A stretch of 64,000 nt of DNA, taken from assembly GCA_044772875.1 (NCBI GenBank), contig CP173058.1, positions 1,550,001 to 1,614,000 on the forward strand. The letters run 5' to 3'. Below are positions 10,252-19,523 of the stretch, one piece after another; positions within the stretch are counted from its first letter, which is position 1; the number at the start of each line of letters is the position of its first letter. The position numbers and the translations under genes are program-made. The notes under the pieces were generated by a model. It saw nothing but the letters and a program-made list of their open reading frames with translations. It had not been told where the DNA came from and searched no databases. Source of the DNA: Morganella morganii_D (GTDB taxonomy: Bacteria > Pseudomonadota > Gammaproteobacteria > Enterobacterales > Enterobacteriaceae).

Positions 10252-11490
10252 TTAACCCAGCAGTTTGGCGGTACGTTTCAGTGCGTCCGTCAGTATATCA
10301 ATATCGGCCTCCGTGGTGTAGAGCGCCAGTGAGGCGCGGCACATAGCACTGACACCATAATGCGCCAGCAGCGGCTGTGCGCAGTGATGCCCGGTGCGGA
10401 CAGCCACACCATAGCGATCCAGAAAGGCACCGGTATCAAAAGCGTGATGCGCTCCGAGATTAAAGGCGATCACCCCTTCCCGCTGTGCATTGCCGTACAG
10501 AATAATACCGGGCACCTCTGCCAGCCGGGTCAGTGCATACTGCATGAGTGTGTGCTCATACGCGGCAATCTCCGCCATGCCGATGTTATTCAGATAATCC
10601 AGCGCGGCTCCCAGGCCGATAATGCCCTGAATATTGGGTGTTCCCGCTTCAAAACGCCACGGCACATCCGCATACGTGATACCGTTTGTCAGGCTGACCT
10701 CTGCGATCATTGCGCCGCCGCCTTCGCAGGGCGGCATGTTATCCAGCAGGGATTTGCGTCCCCACAGAATACCAATGCCGGTCGGCCCGTACAGTTTATG
10801 GCCGGAGAACGCATAGAAATCACAGTCCAGCGCCTGTACATCCACCGGCTGATGCATGGCGCCCTGAGCGCCATCCACCAGCACCGCCAGTTCTCCCCCG
10901 GCGGCCCGGCTCAGTTCACGCGCCTGAGCAATAATTGCTTTCGCCGGGTTCACGGTACCGAGCACATTAGAAAGATGGGTAAAGCTCAGTAGTCGCGTGC
11001 GGTTGTCGATCAGTTCCGGCAGTTTGCTCAGCACCAGGGTGCCGTCATCCGCCATCGGTAAAACACGGATTTCAATCCCCGCGCTCTCTGCCAGCATGTA
11101 CCAGGGCACAATATTGGCGTGATGTTCCATCTCCGTAATAATGATATTGTCACCATCGTTACAGAACGCACGACCAAAACTGTCGGCCACCAGATTGATG
11201 GCTTCGGTGGTGCCTTTGACAAAGATAATCTCTTCCGTCTGCGGTGCATTGATAAACGCCGCCGCTTTCTGCCGCACTGCTTCCGTGGCAGCCGTTGCCT
11301 CCGCACTTAGTGTGTGAATGCCGCGGTGAACCGCGGCATAATGGTGGGCCGTAAAATCACTCACCGCATCAATCACCTGCTGTGGTTTCTGGGCACTGGC
11401 AGCGCTGTCCAGATAGATCAGCGGTTTGCCGTTCACCTCTCCTGCCAGCACCGGGAAGTCAGCCCGCAGCTGTTGCGCTGAATAACTCAT
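10252..11490 (-). CDS. sufS: SufS, cysteine desulfurase
   Basis: PLP-dependent group II cysteine desulfurase of 412 residues that takes sulfur from L-cysteine for Fe-S assembly. The PLP Lys is in FSGHKLYGPTG and the persulfide Cys in RTGHHCAQPLL, both intact. The start overlaps the sufD stop by 4 nt, implying translational coupling. Confidence 0.97.
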   Translation of the reverse strand: MSYSAQQLRADFPVLAGEVNGKPLIYLDSAASAQKPQQVIDAVSDFTAHHYAAVHRGIHTLSAEATAATEAVRQKAAAFINAPQTEEIIFVKGTTEAINLVADSFGRAFCNDGDNIIITEMEHHANIVPWYMLAESAGIEIRVLPMADDGTLVLSKLPELIDNRTRLLSFTHLSNVLGTVNPAKAIIAQARELSRAAGGELAVLVDGAQGAMHQPVDVQALDCDFYAFSGHKLYGPTGIGILWGRKSLLDNMPPCEGGGAMIAEVSLTNGITYADVPWRFEAGTPNIQGIIGLGAALDYLNNIGMAEIAAYEHTLMQYALTRLAEVPGIILYGNAQREGVIAFNLGAHHAFDTGAFLDRYGVAVRTGHHCAQPLLAHYGVSAMCRASLALYTTEADIDILTDALKRTAKLLG

Positions 11491-12794
11491 GGCTGTTTGT
11501 CTCCCTGATCCAGCGACTGACGGATACGCGCCATCACCACGTCACTGAGGGTCTCATCACTGACAGCATCCGTCAGCTCTGCGGCAAACGCGAGGATGAT
11601 CATCTGCTTCGCGTCTTTTTCCGCGATCCCGCGTGTCCGCAGATAAAACAGCTGTTCTTCATCAATCCGTCCGACTGTCGCACCGTGGCTGCATTTCACA
11701 TCATCCGCATAGATTTCCAGCTGTGGTTTGGTATCGATTTCTGCTTTACGCCCCAGCAACAGATTATTGTTGGTCATCTGACCGTCTGTTTTCAGTGCAT
11801 GCGGCGCCACTTTGATCATACCGTTAAACACCGCGCGGCTGTTATCCATCACAATGGTTTTATGACGCTGGCGGCTTTCACACCAGCCTTTGTTGTGCTC
11901 CAGATACGTACGGGTATCGGCGATTTCGCCGTGTTTCGGCAGCACCAGGCTGTTCATGGCCAGTACAATACCTTCACCGTTAAGCTGTGTGCTGGTGTGA
12001 TGCCGTGTCAGTTTACCGCCGAGCAGGAAGCTGGTGCTTTCCACACGGGCATGAGCGGAGATAATCAAATCATTATGAGCGAAATGGTACGCCTGCGAAT
12101 TTTCAAACCCCAGTTTCAGATGGCGGAAATCACTGTTTTCCCCCACCGTTGCCGTCATCCTGGCCCCGGTGAAATGGGCTGATTGTTCATCCGGGCTGAT
12201 AAAATGCTCAATCACAGACACGGCTGCATTCGCGCCGATATCGAGGTGATAACGGCTGTGACGCATATTCAGCGCATCATTATGTATCGTTGAAATATTG
12301 ACGATATACAGTGGTTTTTTCGCCTGAGCCCCCGCTTTCACGCGGATCATCAGCGGTGACTGTGCCAGACTTTCGGTCAGATGCAGGAAAATTTCCCCGT
12401 TAACCGGTGCCGGGAATTCGCTGCGATTGTCAGCCACCGACAATTCAAACACGCCAAAATCCGCATCACTCCACTGCGGAGCAAAAACGCCGTCCACCAG
12501 CACCACACGATATGCATTCAGCGGGGTGAGCACGGCGTCCGGCAATGTGTTCAGTATGCCGGTCTGCTGCTGATAATCTGCCGCCAGAAGCGCATCCAGT
12601 GAGGTATAGTGCCAGTCCTCCTGATGAAATGCCGGGAACCCGGTTTTCTGCGCCTGCTGCCAGTGCTGCGCTGCATGTCCGGAGAGCGGACGCTGCGCGA
12701 TAAACTGTTCTATCCGCCCCATAGCGGCCAGATTGCGCTCACTGACTTCACGGCGTTTCAGCGCGCGTTCACTGTTGGTCAATAAGCCAGCCAT
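11487..12794 (-). CDS. sufD: SufD, Fe-S scaffold complex subunit
   Basis: Subunit of the SufBC2D scaffold, 435 residues. The start at 12794 is preferred because it gives MAGLLTNS, like E. coli MAGLPNSS. The longer in-frame reading runs into sufC and is not conserved. Typical SufD blocks include HFTGARMTATV, TDGQMTNNNLLLG and the C-terminal KPQLEIYADDVKCSHGATVG. The start lies inside sufC (26-nt overlap), as in E. coli. Confidence 0.95.
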   Translation of the reverse strand: MAGLLTNSERALKRREVSERNLAAMGRIEQFIAQRPLSGHAAQHWQQAQKTGFPAFHQEDWHYTSLDALLAADYQQQTGILNTLPDAVLTPLNAYRVVLVDGVFAPQWSDADFGVFELSVADNRSEFPAPVNGEIFLHLTESLAQSPLMIRVKAGAQAKKPLYIVNISTIHNDALNMRHSRYHLDIGANAAVSVIEHFISPDEQSAHFTGARMTATVGENSDFRHLKLGFENSQAYHFAHNDLIISAHARVESTSFLLGGKLTRHHTSTQLNGEGIVLAMNSLVLPKHGEIADTRTYLEHNKGWCESRQRHKTIVMDNSRAVFNGMIKVAPHALKTDGQMTNNNLLLGRKAEIDTKPQLEIYADDVKCSHGATVGRIDEEQLFYLRTRGIAEKDAKQMIILAFAAELTDAVSDETLSDVVMARIRQSLDQGDKQP

Positions 12795-13515
12795 ATCCCT
12801 GCTCCTCCAGTTTTTTCGCCAGTGAGAAATCACCGGATTTAATAATTTTGCCCTGATACAACACATGAACAAAATCCGGCTTCACATAATCCAGGATGCG
12901 CTGATAGTGGGTGACAATAATAAAGGCGCGATCCGGGCTGCGCAGCTGATTCACCCCGTTAGCCACAGTTTTCAGGGCATCGATATCCAGTCCGGAATCC
13001 GTTTCATCCAGAATACAGAGTGAAGGTTCAAGAGCGGCCATTTGCAGGATATCGTTACGTTTTTTCTCACCACCTGAGAAACCGACGTTCACCGCACGTG
13101 TCAGCAAATCCTGCGGCATATTCAGCAGCTCAATTTTATCTTCGATAAAATCGGCGAAATCAAAACGATCCAGGGCCACTTCACCGCGATATTCGCGCAC
13201 CGCATTCACTGCAGTTTGCAGGAAAAACTGGTTACTCACCCCCGGAATTTCCACCGGATACTGAAAGGCGAGGAAAATTCCTTCACCGGCACGTTCTTCC
13301 GGTGCCAGTTCCAACAGGTCTTTACCTTTAAAAGTGACGGATCCGCTGTCAATTTCGTACTCTTCCCGGCCAGCCAGTGTGGCGGACAGGGTGCTTTTTC
13401 CGGAGCCGTTCGGCCCCATAATGGCGTGGATTTCCCCCGGTTTCACGTCCAGTGATAACCCTTTGAGGATCTCGTTACCTTCCACGCTGACATGCAAATC
13501 GTTTACGCTTAACAT
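12769..13515 (-). CDS. sufC: SufC, Fe-S assembly ATPase
   Basis: Soluble ABC-type ATPase of 248 residues, energising SufBD. Walker A GPNGSGKS is near residue 35, signature SGGEKKR near 150 and Walker B CILDETDSGLD near 170 (the SufC-type D-loop). It lies 51 bp after sufB and overlaps sufD. Confidence 0.97.
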   Translation of the reverse strand: MLSVNDLHVSVEGNEILKGLSLDVKPGEIHAIMGPNGSGKSTLSATLAGREEYEIDSGSVTFKGKDLLELAPEERAGEGIFLAFQYPVEIPGVSNQFFLQTAVNAVREYRGEVALDRFDFADFIEDKIELLNMPQDLLTRAVNVGFSGGEKKRNDILQMAALEPSLCILDETDSGLDIDALKTVANGVNQLRSPDRAFIIVTHYQRILDYVKPDFVHVLYQGKIIKSGDFSLAKKLEEQGYGWLIDQQ

Positions 13516-13566
13516 AATGTACTACTCCGTCCCGCCGGTTATCCCGCAGGCGCTGATTCTGATGTA

Positions 13567-15051
13567 TTAACCCACACTGTGTTCCAGGCTTATCGCCAGC
13601 AGTTTCTGTGCTTCCACGGCAAATTCCAGCGGCAGCTCAGAGAACACGTCTTTACAAAAACCGTTTACGATCATTGAGATGGCATCATCCTCGCTGATCC
13701 CGCGCTGTAAACAGTAAAACAGCTGATCTTCTCCGATACGCGAGGTGGTGGCCTCATGCTCCAGCTGCGCACTGTTATTCATCACCTCCACATACGGGAA
13801 GGTGTGCGCGCCGCACTCTGTGCCGATAAGCATTGAGTCACACTGGGTAAAGTTACGGGCGTTTTCCGCTCCCGGCAGCACTTTTACCAGACCCCGGTAG
13901 CTGTTCTGGCTTTTCCCGGCGGAAATCCCTTTCGAGATAATGGTGGACTTGGTATTGCGGCCGATGTGGATCATCTTGGTGCCGGTATCCGCCTGCTGTG
14001 AGCCGTTGGTCAGGGCAACAGAGAAAAATTCACCGACCGAATTATCCCCTTTGAGGATCACACTCGGGTATTTCCAGGTAATGGCTGAGCCGGTCTCAGA
14101 CTGTGTCCAGGACATTTTGGAATTTTCACCCTCACAAAGCGCCCGTTTGGTGACAAAGTTGAGGATCCCGCCCTGTGTATCTCCGCCTGAGAACCAGTTC
14201 TGAACGGTGGAGTATTTCACTTCCGCATCTTTATGGATGATCACTTCCACAACCGCCGCGTGCAGCTGATAGGTGTCGCGTACCGGCGCGGAGCAGCCTT
14301 CGATATAGCTGACGTAGCTGCCTTCATCCGCAATCAGAATGGTGCGTTCAAACTGGCCGGTCTTGGCCGCGTTGATACGGAAATAGGTGGATAACTCCAT
14401 CGGACAGCGCACCCCTTTCGGGACATAGACAAAGGTGCCGTCAGAGGCGACCGCCGAGTTAAGTGCGGCAAAAAAGTTATCATGATTGGATACCACTGTG
14501 CCGAGGTATTTCTGCACCAGTTCCGGATAGTCATGAATCGCTTCCCCGAACGAGCAGAAAATCACGCCGTGTTTTTTCAGCTCATCCCGGTAAGTGGTTG
14601 AGACAGAAACGGAGTCAAAAATCGCATCCACCGCCACTGCCTGTCCTTCACGAACCGGTACGCCGAGTTTTTCAAATGCTTCTTCCACTTCGCTGGTCAG
14701 GAAACTGCCCGCCGGGCTTTGTGTCGCTCCCGGCTGTGAACCACAGGTATCATCACATGCGCCGCATGACGGCGCGGAGTAATAGCTGTAATCCTGATAA
14801 TCCAGATCCGGATAATTTGCCTTCAGCCAGTGTGGTTCTTCCATCCCCAGCCAGTGCTGAAAAGCCTCCAGCCGGAAATTGAGCATCCACTCCGGTTCAT
14901 TTCGTTTGGCGGAAATGGCGCGGATCACATTTTCATTGATCCCTTTCGCCAGTTCGTCCGTGGCGACGTTAGTGAAGAAACCCTCTTTATAGCGCCCGTC
15001 ATTCAGCCAGGTTTGGACGTCTTCACCAATATCTGCATTGCTCTGAGACAT
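13567..15051 (-). CDS. sufB: SufB, Fe-S scaffold subunit
   Basis: 494 residues (E. coli 495). Core scaffold on which nascent clusters form with SufC and SufD. The N-terminal cysteine cluster SCGACDDTCGSQ (about residues 94-105) and the C-terminal beta-helix with FTQCDSMLIG, EHEATTSRI and EDQLFYCLQRG are present. It starts 15 bp after sufA. Confidence 0.97.
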   Translation of the reverse strand: MSQSNADIGEDVQTWLNDGRYKEGFFTNVATDELAKGINENVIRAISAKRNEPEWMLNFRLEAFQHWLGMEEPHWLKANYPDLDYQDYSYYSAPSCGACDDTCGSQPGATQSPAGSFLTSEVEEAFEKLGVPVREGQAVAVDAIFDSVSVSTTYRDELKKHGVIFCSFGEAIHDYPELVQKYLGTVVSNHDNFFAALNSAVASDGTFVYVPKGVRCPMELSTYFRINAAKTGQFERTILIADEGSYVSYIEGCSAPVRDTYQLHAAVVEVIIHKDAEVKYSTVQNWFSGGDTQGGILNFVTKRALCEGENSKMSWTQSETGSAITWKYPSVILKGDNSVGEFFSVALTNGSQQADTGTKMIHIGRNTKSTIISKGISAGKSQNSYRGLVKVLPGAENARNFTQCDSMLIGTECGAHTFPYVEVMNNSAQLEHEATTSRIGEDQLFYCLQRGISEDDAISMIVNGFCKDVFSELPLEFAVEAQKLLAISLEHSVG

Positions 15052-15066
15052 AATATGGCTTCGCTC

Positions 15067-15447
15067 TTAAACCCCGAAGCTTTCACCACACCCGCAGGCA
15101 TGCTGAGCTTTCGGATTATTAAATTTAAATATCTGATTCAGCCCTTCACGGACAAAATCCACTTCGGTGCCGTCGATAAACGGCATGGCTTTGCGCGGAA
15201 CATACAGCCGGGCGCCGTCGCGCTCAAACAGCATATCCTCTGCATCCGCCTGATTAATCATTTCAAAAACATAACCAAACCCTGCACAACCGGATTGTTT
15301 GACACTCAGGCAAAGCCCGATACTGTCCGGGGTATTCTTCATCAGTGTCACAATCTGTTTTGCAGCGGCCGCTGTCAGTGTGATACCTGTCCAGTCGTTA
15401 TCATTCAGTGAAAAGGTTTCCACCTGGTTTGTGCTGTGTGTTGTCAT
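15067..15447 (-). CDS. sufA: SufA, A-type Fe-S carrier
   Basis: 126-residue HesB/IscA-family carrier and first gene of the suf operon. The three cluster-ligand cysteines are present: SGCAGFGY and the C-terminal CGCGESF. ATG 15447 is chosen because TGAGG lies 6 nt upstream. An in-frame ATG 12 nt earlier has no good ribosome site. Confidence 0.95.
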   Translation of the reverse strand: MTTHSTNQVETFSLNDNDWTGITLTAAAAKQIVTLMKNTPDSIGLCLSVKQSGCAGFGYVFEMINQADAEDMLFERDGARLYVPRKAMPFIDGTEVDFVREGLNQIFKFNNPKAQHACGCGESFGV

Positions 15448-15491
15448 TATTAACCTCATAAAATTCGACGGGAGCTCTCCGTAAACATCAT

Positions 15492-15510
15492 GTTAATGAT
15501 AATATTTCTC
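15492..15510. promoter_or_regulatory. Fur-box-like site upstream of sufA
   Basis: GTTAATGATAATATTTCTC matches 15 of 19 positions of the Fur consensus by my count. It lies 45-63 bp upstream of the sufA start. Fur repression of suf is established in E. coli. Confidence 0.7.
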
Positions 15511-15513
15511 ACT

Positions 15514-15538
15514 TCAACCACTTGCTTTGAAAGGATAT
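15514..15538. promoter_or_regulatory. IscR type-2-like site upstream of sufA
   Basis: AACC, 13 nt, GGAT: the CC-N13-GG spacing of IscR type 2 sites, with the flanking A/T positions partly matching. IscR activates suf in E. coli by such a site. Tentative. Confidence 0.45.
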
Positions 15539-15721
15539 TCCGATTACTGATTAAATAATAGACAAAAACATCAGGCGGGCGTTATCATTTTTGAGCGGAA
15601 AGTGAATTAATTTATTGTTTGTAAAAGAGATTATTTATCAATGATAAATTCTTATTACCGTACTGAACAGTACACTATCAATGGCACAAAAGGATCATTA
15701 TAAATATGACTTTTGCAGAGA

Positions 15722-15773
15722 GGAGCCGGTACACGGTGATTCCGGACGGAATCCACACAGCACCGGCTGAAAT
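15722..15773. repeat. Nested inverted repeat between menI and sufA
   Basis: Outer arms AGCCGGT/ACCGGCT enclose an inner GTGATTCC/GGAATCCAC hairpin. No T-run on either strand. It lies just beyond the menI stop, so it could end or stabilise that transcript. The rest of the 338-bp sufA-menI gap holds only the suf promoter sites. Confidence 0.5.
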
Positions 15774-15785
15774 GTTACTAAAATG

Positions 15786-16211
15786 TTAACTTCTTATCCC
15801 GCACAGAATGGCAGTAGTCAGACGGGAAATACAGCACAGTCGCTGCTGCTCATCAAAAATCTCGATAGACCAGACCTGCTGATTACGTCCGAGATGCACC
15901 GCCTTACAATAACCGGTAACGACACCACTGCGCACCGCCCGGACATGGTTAGCGTTTATCTCCACGCCGACCACCGTTTCATCCCCTTCACTGCACAGAT
16001 AACCGGCCACTGAACCGAGGCTTTCCGCCAAAACCACCGAGGCCCCGCCGTGCAGCAAGCCGTGCGGTTGTTTGGTCCGGTCATCGACCGGCATCGTGGC
16101 AATAAGCTGTTCAGGCTCCACTGCCGTAAAGACAATGCCCAGGTGACTGAGCATGTTTCCTTCCGCGATGCGATTCAGTTCTGCCGGGGTTGCAGGTCGT
16201 TTCCATATCAT
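15786..16211 (-). CDS. menI: MenI, 1,4-dihydroxy-2-naphthoyl-CoA hydrolase
   Basis: Hotdog-fold thioesterase (YdiI type) of 141 residues, hydrolysing DHNA-CoA in menaquinone synthesis. It starts MIWKRP like the E. coli protein (MIWKRH) and has the family core HGLLHGGASVVLAESLG at about residues 51-67. ydiJ ends 34 bp upstream on the same strand, so the two are probably co-transcribed, as in E. coli. Confidence 0.93.
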   Translation of the reverse strand: MIWKRPATPAELNRIAEGNMLSHLGIVFTAVEPEQLIATMPVDDRTKQPHGLLHGGASVVLAESLGSVAGYLCSEGDETVVGVEINANHVRAVRSGVVTGYCKAVHLGRNQQVWSIEIFDEQQRLCCISRLTTAILCGIRS

Positions 16212-16245
16212 CTATAAGCTCTCCGCGTCGTGTTTTATCCCGCTG

Positions 16246-19200
16246 TCAGGATACCAGTGTGAGCAGCGCCTGTAACGGGTGCAGCATCACTTTACCTTCC
16301 ATCCTTTTTACCTGGCTGCGGCAGGAGTACCCGGTGGTCAGGCAGCGTTCTGACGGCAGTGACTGGTACGGCTGCGCCCAGGAGAGCTGATAAATCCCTT
16401 TTGAGCGCGCCAGGTTCGGCATTTCATGGCCATAAGTACCTGCCATACCGCAGCAGCCGGTACTGACGGATTGCAGTGAGGCGCCAAAACGACGGAAGAG
16501 ACTCTGCCAGGTTTTCACACTGTCCGGCATCGCGGTAGCCTCGGTACAGTGGCTGAACAGATACCAGGGGGGAGTATCTTCACTGACATCGTTAACCGGC
16601 AGTGTATCCGCATACTCTGCCAGAAATTCATGGACTAACATCACGCGGAACTGCTGTTTCTCCGGCGGCAGAACCGTTTTGTATTCATCGCGGTAACAGA
16701 GCACCAGCGCCGGGTCGACACCCGCCATCGGACAACCGAGCCGCGCCACCCGGTTGAGAAAATCAGCGGTTTTGTTTGCGGTGCGGGCAAACCGGGCAAG
16801 AAAACCTTTAATATGCTGTGCTTTTCCGTTCGGACTGAACGGCAGCAGCACCGGCTGAAAGCCCAGTTTTTCTGTGAGTACGGCAAAATCGGCCACCACT
16901 TTTGCATCAAAGTAACTGGTGAACGGATCCTGAACAATAAAGAGATATCGCCCGGCCCGCCGCTGTTCCTCACTCATGCTTTCCAGCATTTCCAGCGTGA
17001 CGGCAACGGCTTTGCTGCCCGCCAGCTGCTGTTTCAGTGACGGCGACGACAGCAACGGTAAATCGGTCATACCCACCGTTTTTTCGCTGAGTTTCCGTAC
17101 CCACGCCTGTTTCAGGAAAAAGTTAAAGACCTGCGGTGCTTTCGCCATCAGCGGCGCACCGGATTCCACATTCGCCACCAGATGGTCACGCAGCGGGCGC
17201 AGATAGCGTCCGTGATAAAGCGCCAGAAAACGGGCACGGAATTCCGGCACATCAATTTTGATCGGACATTGTGTGGAGCAGGCTTTGCAGGCCAGACAAC
17301 CGGACATCGATTCTTTCACTTCATGGGAAAAATCATATTCTCCGCGCGATGCCCGCCGGGTGTTGCCGATTTTTTCAATCAGTCCGCGCAGAGAAATGCG
17401 GTTCTGCGGTACGGCCTGCGACAACAATGCCGGATCCGTGCCCTGCTCCGCCAGCAATCGCAGCCACTCCCGCACCAGCCCGGCACGGCCTTTCGGCGAA
17501 TGAAAACGTGATTGCGTCACCTTCATCGACGGGCACATCGGGCTTTTGACATCAAAATTAAAACACAGGCCATTGCCGTTACAGTTCATCGCTCCGGAAA
17601 AGGTGTTTCTGACCTTAACAGGAATGGTTCTGTCATAAGTGCCGCGTTTAACAGCATCCACCTGCATCATTGGTACATCACTGGTTAACGGCGCACAAAT
17701 TTTGCCGGGATTGAGCCGGTTCTCCGGGTCAAATGCCCCTTTGATGCGGCGCAGTTCGCGATAGAGTGTGTCACCGAAAAAAGCCTCACTGTACTGCGCG
17801 CGGAATCCTTTGCCATGCTCACCCCACAGCAGCCCGCCGTATTTGGCAGTCAGCGCAACGATATCATCGGAAATCTGCTTCATCAGCATTTCCTGTTCCG
17901 GCGAGCACATATCCAGTGCGGGACGCACATGCAGCACGCCCGCATCCACATGGCCAAACATGCCGTATTCCAGATGATGGCTGTCCAGCAGCGCACGGAA
18001 TTCGGCGATGTAATCAGCCAGATGTACCGGCGGCACACAGGTATCTTCCACAAACGGGATTGGTTTTGCCGTTCCTTTACTGTTACCGAGCAATCCCACC
18101 GCTTTTTTGCGCATTGCATAAATACGCTCAATGCCACTCAGCTCACGGCAGACCTGATAACCAATCACACCCGCCTCATTATTTGTCATTAATGTATCCA
18201 GGCGTTCGCACAGTGCTGCAACCTGTCCGTCGATAAGGGCTTCATCGTCACCGCAGAATTCAACGATATTCAATCCCAGCAGAGTTTTATCCGGCACATC
18301 GGTGATCAGTTCACTGACGGAGTGCCAGACGATATCCTCCCGCGCCAGATTCAGCACTTTTGAATCCACGGTTTCCACCGATAACGCCTGAGCTGCCACC
18401 ATAAACGGCGCATTGCGCAAAGCAGAATCAAATGCATCATATTTGACATTTACCAGGCGGCGTACTTCCGGGATCGGCGTGATATTGAGTTTTGCCTCGG
18501 TAATCACTGCCAGCGTGCCTTCCGAACCGGTCAGGATACGGGTCAGGTCAAACGTCTGCATATCATCACTGAAGACATGGCGCAGGTCATAGCCGGTCAG
18601 AAAGCGGTTAAGCTCCGGAAAGCTTTCCAGGATAATCTGCCGGTGGGTTTCGCAACTTTCCAGCGTGGTGCGGTAAAGTTCCCCGGCCGTACTTTTCTCC
18701 TGCGCACGGCGCCGCGCCTCACTGACCGGCAGCGGGGCGGTATCCAGCAGATCGCCGTTAAACAGTACCGAGCGCAGCCCCAGCACATGATCCGATGTTT
18801 TGCCGTACACCAGCGAACCCTGCCCGGAGGCGTCAGTGTTAATCATCCCGCCCAGCGTGGCGCGGTTGGAGGTGGATAACTCCGGCGCAAAAAAATAGCC
18901 GTAAGGTTTCAGATACGCATTGAGCTGATCTTTAATCACGCCCGCTTCAGCCCGCACCCAACCCTGCGCCGGGTTAATTTCAAGAATGCGGTTCATATAG
19001 CGGGATAAATCGATTACCACCCCGTCATTCAGTGACTGACCGTTGGTGCCTGTACCGCCGCCGCGCGGCGTAAAGGTAACCGACCGGTATTCATCCTGCG
19101 CGGCAAGGCGCATCACCAGAACCACATCCGCGGCCGAGCGCGGGAAAACGATTGCCTGCGGCAGAAGCTGATAAATACTGTTGTCGGTAGCGAGTGTCAG

Positions 19201-19314
19201 GCGATCGCCATAGCGGGTGGTGGTATCTCCGGTAAATCCGCTTTCATTGAGGGCGTGAATATAACGTTCAACCGCCGGGCTTACCTGAGGGGATTGCGTT
19301 AATCGTGGGATCAT
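16246..19314 (-). CDS. ydiJ: YdiJ, FAD/Fe-S oxidoreductase
   Basis: Large flavoprotein of 1022 residues. The N-terminal FAD-binding (GlcD-like) domain has RGGGTGTNGQS near residue 90 and ASGQGSLVYGKTSDHVLG. A [4Fe-4S] motif follows in CLACKACSTQCPIKIDVPE, then C-terminal CCG-type domains (SHCTEAT, STGCCGMAGTYG). The family oxidises 2-hydroxyacids; D-2-hydroxyglutarate has been proposed for E. coli YdiJ, which I cannot confirm here. The start at 19314 gives MIPRLTQSP, like E. coli MIPQISQAP; the ATG 21 nt earlier lacks a ribosome site. Confidence 0.93.
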   Translation of the reverse strand: MIPRLTQSPQVSPAVERYIHALNESGFTGDTTTRYGDRLTLATDNSIYQLLPQAIVFPRSAADVVLVMRLAAQDEYRSVTFTPRGGGTGTNGQSLNDGVVIDLSRYMNRILEINPAQGWVRAEAGVIKDQLNAYLKPYGYFFAPELSTSNRATLGGMINTDASGQGSLVYGKTSDHVLGLRSVLFNGDLLDTAPLPVSEARRRAQEKSTAGELYRTTLESCETHRQIILESFPELNRFLTGYDLRHVFSDDMQTFDLTRILTGSEGTLAVITEAKLNITPIPEVRRLVNVKYDAFDSALRNAPFMVAAQALSVETVDSKVLNLAREDIVWHSVSELITDVPDKTLLGLNIVEFCGDDEALIDGQVAALCERLDTLMTNNEAGVIGYQVCRELSGIERIYAMRKKAVGLLGNSKGTAKPIPFVEDTCVPPVHLADYIAEFRALLDSHHLEYGMFGHVDAGVLHVRPALDMCSPEQEMLMKQISDDIVALTAKYGGLLWGEHGKGFRAQYSEAFFGDTLYRELRRIKGAFDPENRLNPGKICAPLTSDVPMMQVDAVKRGTYDRTIPVKVRNTFSGAMNCNGNGLCFNFDVKSPMCPSMKVTQSRFHSPKGRAGLVREWLRLLAEQGTDPALLSQAVPQNRISLRGLIEKIGNTRRASRGEYDFSHEVKESMSGCLACKACSTQCPIKIDVPEFRARFLALYHGRYLRPLRDHLVANVESGAPLMAKAPQVFNFFLKQAWVRKLSEKTVGMTDLPLLSSPSLKQQLAGSKAVAVTLEMLESMSEEQRRAGRYLFIVQDPFTSYFDAKVVADFAVLTEKLGFQPVLLPFSPNGKAQHIKGFLARFARTANKTADFLNRVARLGCPMAGVDPALVLCYRDEYKTVLPPEKQQFRVMLVHEFLAEYADTLPVNDVSEDTPPWYLFSHCTEATAMPDSVKTWQSLFRRFGASLQSVSTGCCGMAGTYGHEMPNLARSKGIYQLSWAQPYQSLPSERCLTTGYSCRSQVKRMEGKVMLHPLQALLTLVS

Positions 19315-19523
19315 TATCTGCGGCTCTTTTATCATAAATGGTCACATTGCGAATCTGACAATATAATTATGTGGTTAACTCTTCATTCTGATGCATGATT
19401 CATGCGAGAATATTCACCTTAACACACAATGTATTCATTTTGCGCCTGCAATAAAATAACGCAATATTTGCGCTCCTTTATCGGGAACAACCAGTTAATT
19501 CATTTACAAAGGGAAACTTATCC

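Noticed and set aside
10360..10992. 210-codon plus-strand frame opposite sufS
   Set aside because: sufS is conserved and intact on the minus strand; this is its antisense shadow.
19441..19475. ACGCAA...TTGCGC palindrome upstream of ydiK as a PurR operator
   Set aside because: The half-sites are 3 rather than 4 bp apart, so the PurR geometry is not met. Recorded only as a possible degenerate site.
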